From NCBI GenBank assembly GCA_002345825.1, contig DDWD01000195.1:1-43320 (forward strand): DNA of 43,320 nt, in the 5' to 3' direction. This document shows positions 23,819 to 32,365 of this stretch, one piece after another. The DNA is from Bacteroidales bacterium UBA2295. Its GTDB lineage: Bacteria > Bacteroidota > Bacteroidia > Bacteroidales > Tenuifilaceae. Position numbers and translations under genes: made by a program. The notes beneath the pieces are model-generated. The model was given only the letters and a program-made list of their open reading frames with translations, ran no database searches and was not told where the DNA came from. Position 1 is the first letter of the stretch, and each line of letters opens with the position of its first letter.

Positions 23819-24859
23819 CTAATTGTTGTTTATCGATACCAGCTGATTATAATTGGCACGCGTGAGGCTTAAAAGCCTGCTTTGCGGAATGCTTTGGAAG
23901 AGTTTATGCCTCGAGAGGTATTTTGCCAGGTATTCCTGCTCCGATTGGCCCGGCGTAGGAACAATTATGGCAGATCGATTTAGCGCAACCAAATCCATAA
24001 TTGTGCTATACCCCGATCGGCAAATAAGGAGTTTGGCCGACACAATGGCTTGAGCCATTTGCTCGTCGGGTTGGTGCGATACTAGGGTGGCGTAACCCAC
24101 GGTTCGGGCAAGTCGGGGGCCAAGGGGTAATCCTTGGAAAATTAACACCTTTAGCTTAAGCCTATTGGCAATGCTAATTAGTATTTGTTCAAAGATATCG
24201 CGTTGTGGGGGTGGCCCCGATACAATTCCAACAAAATCCCATTCCGATTCGGTGCGCTCAATGGTAAAGTTGGTAAACCGCGATTGAATACCGATGAATT
24301 TAATGTTGGCAGGTAATCGTTTGGGGCTCGACAGGTCGCCTGAAAACCTAAATCCCTCTTGCTGATCGGGTACCCAGCATTCAGAAAACTTCTCGGCATA
24401 GCGCTTAACGTACCACCTGCCAAGAAACTCAATCCATTTAAAGGGTCTGGGGAAAAGAATAGTAAGCTGATGGGTAATAAGAATCGATTTTTCGGTAGCA
24501 CCCCAAAGCCCATAGCGGTTGTCCGATATCACAATGTCTATAACGTATTCCCTTACAATCTCCTTTATTTTCTTATGCTCTTTGTGGGTTAGCAGAAAGA
24601 ACCGAAGGGCAATCTGTACTAGCCTTATAATCTTTAATCGGCGGCGCGATAGCTTGATGTTTATGGATGGAAAGTGTATGTACTCCAGCTCAGGAAAGCG
24701 AATGCGTAAAAGTTCGTTTGATGGTAAATCGGCTGCAATAACTACGGAGCAACCACGCTCTATTAGTTGCGAAATAATAGGTATTAAGCGCGTGGCATGC
24801 CCTAGGCCCCAGCCAAGAGGGCTAATAAGTATTCGTTCGTTTCCTTTAACATCTAACAT
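23819..24859 (-). CDS. MurG-like glycosyltransferase (GT-B)
   Basis: The 346-residue two-domain protein starts with ILISPLGWGLGHATRLIPIISQL, the nucleotide-loop motif of MurG/UGT-like enzymes. It ends with the GT28-type donor-binding block LLICRSGYSTIMDLVALNRSAIIVPTPGQSEQEYLAKYL. These transfer a sugar from a nucleotide donor; the acceptor is unknown. The start lies 1 nt after the radical SAM gene stop, so the two are surely co-transcribed. The sugar transferase gene follows 78 bp later, suggesting a small surface-glycan or glycolipid operon. It is not MurG itself: the core MurG sequence differs. Confidence 0.8.
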   Translation of the reverse strand: MLDVKGNERILISPLGWGLGHATRLIPIISQLIERGCSVVIAADLPSNELLRIRFPELEYIHFPSINIKLSRRRLKIIRLVQIALRFFLLTHKEHKKIKEIVREYVIDIVISDNRYGLWGATEKSILITHQLTILFPRPFKWIEFLGRWYVKRYAEKFSECWVPDQQEGFRFSGDLSSPKRLPANIKFIGIQSRFTNFTIERTESEWDFVGIVSGPPPQRDIFEQILISIANRLKLKVLIFQGLPLGPRLARTVGYATLVSHQPDEQMAQAIVSAKLLICRSGYSTIMDLVALNRSAIIVPTPGQSEQEYLAKYLSRHKLFQSIPQSRLLSLTRANYNQLVSINNN

Positions 24860-24860
24860 A

Positions 24861-25634
24861 TTATCCCGATACTTGAACAGGTATGCCCAGTGCCCTTGCG
24901 CGGTTGGCTATATTTTCTAAATCAGCAATAGGTACTTTCTTTAGCGAGTCAACCGGTGTGTCGCGAGCAATGGTATATATCATTATCTCTTTGGGTTTAA
25001 GCCTTTCAATGGCCAAAAGCCACTTTTCTATCTCCTTATCAGTGGTGTTGTCAACCTCAAGCCCTTGGTAACTACCCCGTATAAACATGGTTTGCAAAAT
25101 AAAGTTTCCTTTAAACTGCTCCAGATGCCTTATTACCTCTTCGGCAGAAGTTGGCTTATGGGGTTGGTTAAGCAGCTGGATGGTTGCATCAAAACCTGAG
25201 TCTAATTTAAGAATATTTTGATCAATTTTCAAAAGTGATTTTACTACGCTGGGTTTGTGCAGCATGGTTGAGTTCGAAAGTACTGCTATGCGTGCATCGG
25301 CAAAGTACTTGTTCCTTAGCTCAATGGTGTCGTCAATTACCCCTTCAAACTCGGGGTGCAGCGTGGGCTCGCCGTTGCCAGCAAAAGTTATTACATCCAG
25401 CAGCTCACCTTTCGATTTCATGTCCTCAAATCGTTCAATCATTTTTTCCTTTACCAATCCTCGGCTGGGTAGCTTGCTACTTTGTTCGCTCTGGGTCCAT
25501 CCGCATTCGCAGTATATGCAGTCGAAGCTACATACTTTAGTTGTGGTGGGAAGCAGGTTTACACCCAGCGAAACACCTAGCCTACGGCTACGCACTGGGC
25601 CAAATATTATTTCATCAAAAAGAAAAGTTGCCAT
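24861..25634 (-). CDS. Radical SAM protein (COG0731-like)
   Basis: The 257-residue protein has a CxxxCxxC cluster in VCSFDCIYCECG near residue 35, which binds the [4Fe-4S] for S-adenosylmethionine cleavage. It also has FGPVRSRRLGVSLGVNLLP ahead of it and AGNGEPTLHPEF (the GxGEP SAM motif). It belongs to the short stand-alone radical SAM proteins without a proven substrate. A TACCTTTG -7 box on the minus strand at 25655-25662 is 20 nt upstream. The glycosyltransferase gene starts 1 nt after its stop. Confidence 0.87.
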   Translation of the reverse strand: MATFLFDEIIFGPVRSRRLGVSLGVNLLPTTTKVCSFDCIYCECGWTQSEQSSKLPSRGLVKEKMIERFEDMKSKGELLDVITFAGNGEPTLHPEFEGVIDDTIELRNKYFADARIAVLSNSTMLHKPSVVKSLLKIDQNILKLDSGFDATIQLLNQPHKPTSAEEVIRHLEQFKGNFILQTMFIRGSYQGLEVDNTTDKEIEKWLLAIERLKPKEIMIYTIARDTPVDSLKKVPIADLENIANRARALGIPVQVSG

Positions 25635-25654
25635 ATCGGTTCTTTGTATTGGGT

Positions 25655-25662
25655 CAAAGGTA
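25655..25662 (-). promoter_or_regulatory. -7 box of the radical SAM operon
   Basis: TACCTTTG on the minus strand matches TAnnTTTG, 20 nt before the start at 25634. It starts the transcript for the radical SAM protein, glycosyltransferase and probably the sugar transferase. The 150-bp gap to the amidohydrolase gene fits an operon boundary. Confidence 0.5.
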
Positions 25663-25784
25663 CTAAATATAAGAATTAAGCTCGGCGGGGTTAAGCATCT
25701 TAAAATATGATTTTACAACATATCCGACGCGTAAAGCATTTGTTTTTTACTCAATTGTGGTAGCTGTAGGGTGGGTAAGAGCAG

Positions 25785-26963
25785 CTAGATAAGTTTAACT
25801 ACCCGGCTATTGGGTAGGGGTTTGTTATTGGAAAAATCGAAGGGTGTTATAAGGTTTAACCCCGGCGATTTACCCAGCTCTATTGTGCCCAGCGTATCGT
25901 CCAAACCAATTGCTTTGGCGCCATTCATGGTGCCCCATTTAAGGATTTCGGTAAATGGTATGCTGGGGAAATGCTGAGTGATAATCTGCATCTGATCAAA
26001 AATTGAAAGCGTGGGCGAAGAGGCCAGACTATCGGTACCCAAAGCAATGGGAACACTAGTTTTCGTTAGTATGGGGATGTCTGGTAGCGCATTTTCTATG
26101 TAGATATTTGATGCTGGGCAAAGCACAAAGTAGGCATTGGGGAAATGCTGGGCTAGTTCGTTTGCCTGTTGGTTGTTGAGGTATGTATTGTGCACGAACA
26201 ATGTATGCGCTTGGCGAGGGAGATACTTTTTCACAATCGCTACGGGATTTTCGTTAGGAGCATTTTGGGTTGATAAACCCCAGCTAGCGTAGTTCTCGGC
26301 TAAGCCACCTGCTCTTTGCACGGTAAATTTTTCCTCGTCGGGGCTTTCGGCAAAATGTATCGACACAATGTAATTGTTCGATATTTCATTGCTTAGCATA
26401 TCAAGCAACTCCGATGATAATGAGTAAACAGAGTGCGGCGTTAGGTGATTGTTTGTTCCCAGCGTTTCGTCGGCTATGAGCTTTGTTGCCAAAGCTTTAT
26501 TCGTTATCCATAGTGCTTTTTCGCCCTCAAGTCCCAGAACCTCAATTAGGTTGATAAAATGTATCCTAGTATTTTGCTTTGCATAAAAGCTCTCGGTGGT
26601 ATTGCAAATATCGGCAACGGCAACGATTCCTGCTCTATGCATCTCAATAATAGCATTTTCTATAAATTTGTCGTTGGGTTGGTTTCCGCTAAGTCGATGG
26701 CTGCGGATTTGATCGACAAAACCAGCTAACCCAGTGTTGGGCTCAACTTTTTTATTTAGATGAGACAGCTCAGTGTGGCAGTGCGCATTTACAAAACCGG
26801 GTACAATAATCCCGTTGCGGAATTCGGTGTGGGCATACTCCTTTTCAATGCCTTTATGGTCAATAATCTCAACTATTATTCCCTCTTCATCAACACCAAC
26901 AACGCCATTCCTTATTGGGTTTCCTGCAACGGTGTGGATGTAGTTGGCCGAAAATCGACGCAT
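25785..26963 (-). CDS. Amidohydrolase (nucleoside or base deaminase-like)
   Basis: The 392-residue TIM-barrel metal hydrolase has the zinc motif N-A-H61-C-H63-T-E after a short beta domain, IHFAESPDEE and LFVHNTYL for the next ligands, and ALGTDSLASSPTLS with the catalytic Asp. This layout is that of the deaminase group of amidohydrolases (S-adenosylhomocysteine, methylthioadenosine, aminofutalosine or guanine deaminases). The exact substrate cannot be named. It starts 3 nt after the lipocalin gene and is the last gene of the asnS-rpoN run. Confidence 0.85.
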   Translation of the reverse strand: MRRFSANYIHTVAGNPIRNGVVGVDEEGIIVEIIDHKGIEKEYAHTEFRNGIIVPGFVNAHCHTELSHLNKKVEPNTGLAGFVDQIRSHRLSGNQPNDKFIENAIIEMHRAGIVAVADICNTTESFYAKQNTRIHFINLIEVLGLEGEKALWITNKALATKLIADETLGTNNHLTPHSVYSLSSELLDMLSNEISNNYIVSIHFAESPDEEKFTVQRAGGLAENYASWGLSTQNAPNENPVAIVKKYLPRQAHTLFVHNTYLNNQQANELAQHFPNAYFVLCPASNIYIENALPDIPILTKTSVPIALGTDSLASSPTLSIFDQMQIITQHFPSIPFTEILKWGTMNGAKAIGLDDTLGTIELGKSPGLNLITPFDFSNNKPLPNSRVVKLI

Positions 26964-26966
26964 AGT

Positions 26967-27503
26967 TTACTCCGCTTTTTTCTGGGGCACAAGCTCTAAT
27001 TTTTTGATGTCGTAGCCAATTGATTTGGCTTTTTCAACTATGGATTGGTAAATATTGTCGTCCAATTGTGGGGTGCAACTTAAAATCCAAAGGTAGTTAG
27101 GGGAGCTGCTTCCAACCAGCGCCCATTGGTAATCCTTATCTAAATCGAGAATTAGGTAGTCGGCACCAAAGGGCCAGAAGAAATAAACCTTTAGCCTACC
27201 GGGCTCGTTGGGGTCGGGGATTTTGGCAAAGGCTTTCGCCTTTTTGGGCTTACCGTCCAGGGTGTTCTTGTAACCCTGATTGATTACCTGAATGTTCCCG
27301 TTTTTCTTAAGCGAGTAGGTGGCTGTAACACCAACTAAATTCCGTTCGAACGAGTGCGGGAAGCGGGCAATCTCGTACCATACGCCCAAAAACTTCGCAA
27401 GCTCAACATCCTTAACTGTTTTCATATTCGTATTGCTTTGTCCGTAAGCACAAAAGAAGAATGGAGACCCAAGTATTAGACCTATAAGAAGCAGTTTCTT
27501 CAT
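26967..27503 (-). CDS. Exported bacterial lipocalin (Blc-like)
   Basis: The 178-residue protein has a signal peptide (4-21, likely cut after AYG) and a lipocalin barrel: FLGVWYEIARFPHSFE (GxWYE signature), VTATYSLKKNGNIQVINQGY, then DLDKDYQWALVGSSSPNYLWILSC. Blc-type lipocalins bind lipids or fatty acids and help envelope maintenance. Unlike E. coli Blc, no good lipobox is present (FFFC does not fit), so it is probably soluble in the periplasm. It overlaps no gene; the neighbours are 3 bp and about 19 bp away, one operon. Confidence 0.88.
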   Translation of the reverse strand: MKKLLLIGLILGSPFFFCAYGQSNTNMKTVKDVELAKFLGVWYEIARFPHSFERNLVGVTATYSLKKNGNIQVINQGYKNTLDGKPKKAKAFAKIPDPNEPGRLKVYFFWPFGADYLILDLDKDYQWALVGSSSPNYLWILSCTPQLDDNIYQSIVEKAKSIGYDIKKLELVPQKKAE

Positions 27504-27522
27504 GACAACAAATTTTGGTTAG

Positions 27523-28134
27523 CTAACCCAAAAGCAAAATGGTTGCAGAAACAGAAATCCAACCAGCAATAAAACCGAGGTAAACTTGTGATGGTTTGTG
27601 AGTATTAAGTCGTAACCGAGCCCAGGCCACTATGCCCGCAATAACAACAGCGGCTATGAAGTACCCTGTAATATCAAAATGAAAGCGAGTAGAAAGAGTA
27701 AAGAACAGGCCAACCAAGCCACCAATGCCTACCATATGCAGACTAATCTTCCACCAAATGGTGTTAACAAGGGCTATGGCTAGCGCAATGGAAGCGCCCA
27801 GCATGAAAAGAGATACTTCATTTATAATTGGCAACCGCTTTAAAAAGTAAAACGAAAAGATATAGGGAACCAGCGTGAATGTAATAGGTATAATTCGTTC
27901 CCTATGCTCATGCATCTGCAGGCTTTTTATAAGCCCCATTCTGTTGAAAAGGGGAATCATAAGTAGTGGCAGAGCCAGCGTGTTAATGGCTACAATTATC
28001 AGAATTATCCGCTTGGCATCGTAGGGCAAAAGAAGCATGCTGTTGTTGGTTAAAAAAATGGCAAGCAAGCCAAATATTGGCATCAGCATGGGGTGAAACA
28101 GAACGGATATGGAATGGGCAAGGAATTTTGACAT
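27523..28134 (-). CDS. PAP2-like membrane protein
   Basis: The 203-residue protein has about six membrane segments. Near the C-terminus ARLRLNTHKPSQVYLGFIAG resembles the third PAP2 phosphatase motif (R-x5-H-x3-(D/Q)V-x2-G), and WKISLHMVG could be the second. The first motif (Kx6RP) is not clear. It may be a lipid-phosphate phosphatase or a non-catalytic relative. An in-frame TTG at 28155 would lengthen it by 7 residues; ATG 28134 is preferred, though a GGAGG sits just before the TTG. It lies between rpoN and the lipocalin gene in a tight operon. Confidence 0.6.
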   Translation of the reverse strand: MSKFLAHSISVLFHPMLMPIFGLLAIFLTNNSMLLLPYDAKRIILIIVAINTLALPLLMIPLFNRMGLIKSLQMHEHRERIIPITFTLVPYIFSFYFLKRLPIINEVSLFMLGASIALAIALVNTIWWKISLHMVGIGGLVGLFFTLSTRFHFDITGYFIAAVVIAGIVAWARLRLNTHKPSQVYLGFIAGWISVSATILLLG

Positions 28135-28188
28135 TTTTGTGCTTGTAGTATACAACCTCCGTTGTAATTATTTTTGTTGCAGAGTGGG

Positions 28189-29637
28189 TTACAATTCTTT
28201 TCTTAACCGGGCTACGGGTATTCCTAGCTGTTCGCGATATTTTGCTACAGTTCGTCGGGCTATGGGGTAACCTTTTTCTTTTAGGATATCCATAAGCTTT
28301 TCGTCAGTAAGTGGCTTTTTTTTCTCCTCGGCCTCAATGCAATCCTGCAAAATCTTCTTAATCTCTTTGGTCGACACCTCCTCGCCCGAGTCGTTTTGCA
28401 TGCCCTCGCTAAAAAAGTATTTCAGCGAGTATATTCCAAAATTTGTTTGAATATACTTGCTGTTGGCCACCCGCGATATGGTTGAAATATCAAGACCTGT
28501 GGTTTCTGCAATATCCTTCAAAATCATTGGCTTAAGCTTGGTGTCGTCGCCAGTTTTAAAGAACTCTGTTTGGTACTCAATAATAGCCTGCATAGTAAAA
28601 AGCAGGGTATTTTGCCGTTGCTTTATGGCATCGATAAACCATTTGGCCGAGTCGATTTTTTGCTTAACAAAGGCTACGGCCTCCTTCTCTTGTTTGCTCG
28701 CATTGCTGCGGTTAACGGCATACGACTCGAGCATTTGTGAATATTCCCTGTTGATTTTTAGGTCGGGTACGTTTTTGGCGTTGAGGCTTAGGATTAATTC
28801 GTCATCAACTAGATCGAGCAGAAAATCGGGAACAATATGGTACGAGATTCGGTTGTGCGGATCGTAGAAACTGCCACCTGGTTTGGGGTTAAGCTTCAGT
28901 ATTTCATCAATGGCATCTTTAAGCTGCTCGTCGTTAAGGTTGAGTTTGCCCTGTATCTTATCGTAGTGCTTGCGTGTAAACTCATCGAAATGGTACTTAA
29001 GGATTTTTCGGGCAAGAGCAACCTGAGGGTTTGTTTGATCTTTACTCTCAATCTGAATAAGCAGGCACTCCTGCAGATCGCGAGCTCCCACACCTATGGG
29101 TTCGAAATCATGGATGATGTAAAGTATTTGTTCCAGCTCGTCCTCGTTGGTCTCCACCCCAGCAGAAAAGGCTAAATCGTCGGCAATGGCCGAGAGTTTA
29201 CGTCGCAGGTAACCATCATCATCAATATTTCCAATTAGGTATAATCCCAAGTTTTTTTGATGCTGATCGAGAACCCGTAATCCAAGCTGATTCTCTAGGT
29301 TTTCATGGAAAGAGGTTCCAGTGGAGAATGGAATCTCCTCCCGCTTGTCGTCCTTGGAGTAATTGTTAGATGATAGCCGATACGAGGGTACATCCTCATC
29401 GTTTAGGTAGTCCTCAAGGCTAAACTCATCATCATTCTGATTTTCTTGCTCTTCGTTCGGGCTGTCGTACTGTTCGTCCTCGTAATTTTCACCCTCTTCG
29501 AGGGTGGGGTTTTCTTCTAGCTCCTTTTTTATCCTTTGCTCAAGCTGCATTGTGGGTATCTCCAGCAGCTTGATAACCTGAATTTGCTGCGGCGATAACT
29601 TTTGTAATAGCTTTTGTTGTAACCTTTGCTTAAGCAT
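28189..29637 (-). CDS. rpoN: RNA polymerase sigma-54 factor
   Basis: The 482-residue protein has all parts of sigma-54. Region I (1-48, Q- and L-rich: QKLLQKLSPQQIQVIKLLEIP) receives the activator signal. Region II (about 50-95) is very acidic. The core-binding domain covers about 110-300. The DNA-binding part has the HTH (DIAETTGLDISTISRVANSKYI) and the RpoN box ARRTVAKYRE near 462-471 that reads the -24 element. It directs transcription that needs AAA+ activators. It starts 23 bp after asnS, so the pair is co-transcribed. Confidence 0.97.
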   Translation of the reverse strand: MLKQRLQQKLLQKLSPQQIQVIKLLEIPTMQLEQRIKKELEENPTLEEGENYEDEQYDSPNEEQENQNDDEFSLEDYLNDEDVPSYRLSSNNYSKDDKREEIPFSTGTSFHENLENQLGLRVLDQHQKNLGLYLIGNIDDDGYLRRKLSAIADDLAFSAGVETNEDELEQILYIIHDFEPIGVGARDLQECLLIQIESKDQTNPQVALARKILKYHFDEFTRKHYDKIQGKLNLNDEQLKDAIDEILKLNPKPGGSFYDPHNRISYHIVPDFLLDLVDDELILSLNAKNVPDLKINREYSQMLESYAVNRSNASKQEKEAVAFVKQKIDSAKWFIDAIKQRQNTLLFTMQAIIEYQTEFFKTGDDTKLKPMILKDIAETTGLDISTISRVANSKYIQTNFGIYSLKYFFSEGMQNDSGEEVSTKEIKKILQDCIEAEEKKKPLTDEKLMDILKEKGYPIARRTVAKYREQLGIPVARLRKEL

Positions 29638-29660
29638 CGTTTGGGGTAAGGTTTATCTGA

Positions 29661-31058
29661 TTAAAACTCACAATTATTGGGTGTACGTGGGAATGGAATT
29701 ACATCCCTGATGTTGCTCATACCGGTAACAAATAGCAGAAGCCTCTCGAATCCCAAACCAAAGCCACTGTGGGGTGCTGTTCCAAATTTTCGTGTATCAA
29801 TATACCACCACATCTCCTCCTGGGGAACATCCATCTCTTTCATTCGGGATGTTAACGCCTCCAGATTTTCTTCGCGTTGCGATCCGCCAATAATCTCGCC
29901 TATCTTTGGGAAGAGAACATCCATAGCCCTAACGGTTTTACCGTCGTCGTTTTGCTTCATGTAAAAAGCCTTTATCTCCTTTGGATAGTTGGTTAGGATA
30001 ACTGGCTTTTTGAAATGCTTCTCTACCAAGTACCGTTCATGCTCGCTTTGTAGATCGGCACCCCAGAAAACTGGAAACTCCCATTTTTGGTCTGCTTTCT
30101 CAAGTATAGCGATAGCCTCGGTATACTCTAAACGAATAAAGTTGTTGCTTGCCACAAATTGTAAGCGCTCAATAAGCTCCTTGTCCCACATCTTGTTTAG
30201 GAATTCAAGATCGTCCTTACAGTGCTCAAGCGCATAGTTTGTAAGATATTTCAGAAACTCCTCGGCCAAATCCATATTGTCTTCAATATCGTAAAAAGCC
30301 ATTTCGGGTTCAATCATCCAAAATTCGGCCAGGTGGCGGGGTGTGTTGGAATTCTCGGCTCGGAAAGTGGGGCCAAAGGTATATATCTCCGATAGAGCTA
30401 GGGCTCCTAGTTCACCCTCGAGCTGACCCGAAACGGTGAGGTTTGTTTCCATTCCAAAGAAATCTTCGGTGTAGTTCACCTTGCCATCCTCGGTGCGGGG
30501 TGGATTATCCATGTCAAGGGTTGTAACCCTAAACATAGCGCCAGCTCCCTCTGCGTCGGATGCGGTGATGATTGGGGTGTGCAGATAGAAGAAACCCTTA
30601 TCGTTGTAGAATTTATGTATGGCAAAGGCCATGGCATGGCGAATGCGAAGCACCGCTCCAAAGGTGTTGGTGCGGGGCCTTAGGTGAGCAATTTCTCTTA
30701 GAAACTCTAGGCTGTGCCCTTTCTTTTGTAATGGATATGTAGCTGGGTCGGCTTTGCCGTATATCTCTATGCTTTGGGCTTGAATCTCTACGGGTTGTTG
30801 TGCCCCGGGCGATTCAACCAATTCGCCCACAACCATAATGCAAGCACCAGTGCTTACGTCTTTTAGGAAATCATCGCCAAAGGTTGCCACATCGGCAACA
30901 ACCTGAATGTTATGTATAGTGGAGCCATCGTTAAGGGCAATAAAGGCAACATTTTTGTTTCCCCTACGTGTTCTAACCCAACCCTTCACGGTTACCTCAG
31001 CGCCAACAACGCCTCCTTTTAGCAAATCAATAATTTTTGTACGCGATTTAAGTGTCAT
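29661..31058 (-). CDS. asnS: Asparagine--tRNA ligase
   Basis: The 465-residue class IIb aminoacyl-tRNA synthetase charges tRNA-Asn with asparagine using ATP. An N-terminal OB domain (about 15-100: VTVKGWVRTRRGNKNVAFIALNDGS) reads the anticodon. Motif 2 is FRAENSNTPRHLAEFWMIEPEMAF and motif 3 is GFGLGFERLLLFVTGMSNIRDVIPFPR, ending in NNCEF as in AsnRS (AspRS ends differently). Length matches the family. A TACTTTTG -7 box lies 58 nt upstream on the minus strand (31117-31124). rpoN follows by 23 bp. Confidence 0.98.
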   Translation of the reverse strand: MTLKSRTKIIDLLKGGVVGAEVTVKGWVRTRRGNKNVAFIALNDGSTIHNIQVVADVATFGDDFLKDVSTGACIMVVGELVESPGAQQPVEIQAQSIEIYGKADPATYPLQKKGHSLEFLREIAHLRPRTNTFGAVLRIRHAMAFAIHKFYNDKGFFYLHTPIITASDAEGAGAMFRVTTLDMDNPPRTEDGKVNYTEDFFGMETNLTVSGQLEGELGALALSEIYTFGPTFRAENSNTPRHLAEFWMIEPEMAFYDIEDNMDLAEEFLKYLTNYALEHCKDDLEFLNKMWDKELIERLQFVASNNFIRLEYTEAIAILEKADQKWEFPVFWGADLQSEHERYLVEKHFKKPVILTNYPKEIKAFYMKQNDDGKTVRAMDVLFPKIGEIIGGSQREENLEALTSRMKEMDVPQEEMWWYIDTRKFGTAPHSGFGLGFERLLLFVTGMSNIRDVIPFPRTPNNCEF

Positions 31059-31116
31059 TGTATAGATAGATTATCATTTAAAAAACAAGCTAAGAGGTAT
31101 GCTTTCTTAGCGTTTG

Positions 31117-31124
31117 ACAAAAGT
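31117..31124 (-). promoter_or_regulatory. -7 box of the asnS-rpoN operon
   Basis: TACTTTTG on the minus strand matches TAnnTTTG; the implied start point leaves a leader of about 50 nt before asnS. Confidence 0.45.
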
Positions 31125-31192
31125 AACGATTTTTTGAAAAATCCAGCGCTTAACTGCAAATAGTATAAAGCGATAGGTACGATTTTTGCTGG

Positions 31193-32206
31193 CTACGAGC
31201 CGTAGTATGAGGAAAGCCTCTTGCGGAAAACTTTCTCGTTGGCCTCGTTAATGGCTTCAATTAGAGTCTCAATCATACTGTATCGGTCGTTAAACTCCTC
31301 TGTAGATATGGTGTTTTGATCCTGAAAAACTACGTAATCGATATTGTAACCTGATTTGTCCAACGTCATGGCTACCGCAGCCTGATAGTCGTCGAAAATA
31401 ATTACAGAGGGGAGGTTGCTAACGCTATACAGCAAAACCGACGAAGTAACCCTTTTTTGGATGTACTCAATTTGATTGACCCCAAGGTATTTGGCTCCCA
31501 GCAGCAACCTAATCAAATCGATTTGCGATACCTGCATATTTTTACCCTCAGCACGTAGTCGCTCGTACTGTTTTTGACTTGTGTTGAGGAATAGGTCGAG
31601 GAACTTATCGGGTATTCCTTGCAGATCTTTAAGGTCGTTTTCGCGCTTGCGAAGCTTATATTCTCGTTGGGCTAGTTTTTGATTGTAGGGGACATAGTGC
31701 TCCCACTTGCGTGTTCGTTTGTAGGTTTGGGTCATGGGTTTGGGTTTCCACTTCGTTTCGGGCCGGCGCATAATGGGGTCCGAAAGGTTCACGTGGTTCG
31801 ACTCCAGGGCGTAAACCAAGCAGTTAACAAAATGCACATAACCGCCACCCAGGGTTCCGTGCAGCGACGACCACAATGTTGTGGGGCGGGATGTGGTTGA
31901 GGTGGAATCGGCTGTAGGGTCTTTTTCGCTTTCGAGCTTGCGATGCTTAATGTGATTTATAAACTCCTCGTCGAGACTGACAGGATAGTAGGTTGCCGCC
32001 TCTGTATTGGTGTCAAACGAAACCTCTCCGGTGTGATGCAGCGCCCTCACATCCATCACGTAGTTGGTGTCGTTTGATAGTTTTATATGGAGATTGTAAT
32101 CGCGCCCCCAACGCATCTCACTAATGGATGGCATTTTAGGCTGAGCCATAAGAACGATTGGAGTAAGTAACAGTCCTAAAATTATTGTTATCCTTTTAGT
32201 TGTCAT
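31193..32206 (-). CDS. Exported protein of unknown function
   Basis: The 337-residue protein has a signal peptide (5-22, cut after LMAQ). No domain is recognised. Visible features are a basic coiled stretch (LAQREYKLRKRENDLKDLQGI), Trp-rich MRWGRDYNLHIKLSN near the start, a Ser/Thr-rich low-complexity part (DPTADSTSTTSRPTTLWSS) and a mostly helical C-terminal half. It would sit in the periplasm or at the surface. It stands alone between asnS and a hybrid histidine kinase, 135 bp upstream of asnS, with its own leader. Confidence 0.7.
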   Translation of the reverse strand: MTTKRITIILGLLLTPIVLMAQPKMPSISEMRWGRDYNLHIKLSNDTNYVMDVRALHHTGEVSFDTNTEAATYYPVSLDEEFINHIKHRKLESEKDPTADSTSTTSRPTTLWSSLHGTLGGGYVHFVNCLVYALESNHVNLSDPIMRRPETKWKPKPMTQTYKRTRKWEHYVPYNQKLAQREYKLRKRENDLKDLQGIPDKFLDLFLNTSQKQYERLRAEGKNMQVSQIDLIRLLLGAKYLGVNQIEYIQKRVTSSVLLYSVSNLPSVIIFDDYQAAVAMTLDKSGYNIDYVVFQDQNTISTEEFNDRYSMIETLIEAINEANEKVFRKRLSSYYGS

Positions 32207-32365
32207 TTTGCTAGGTGGGTTTAATTACACCTTAAAGATATAAAGAAACTTACACAGTTTATAAAAAAGGCCGATTGGTTTAAGCTAACTGGCTTAAAAG
32301 AATTGGGAATTAGAGAAAGTGATTGAAAGGCAGAATGCTTCAAGCGATAGGCGATTGGTAAAAAT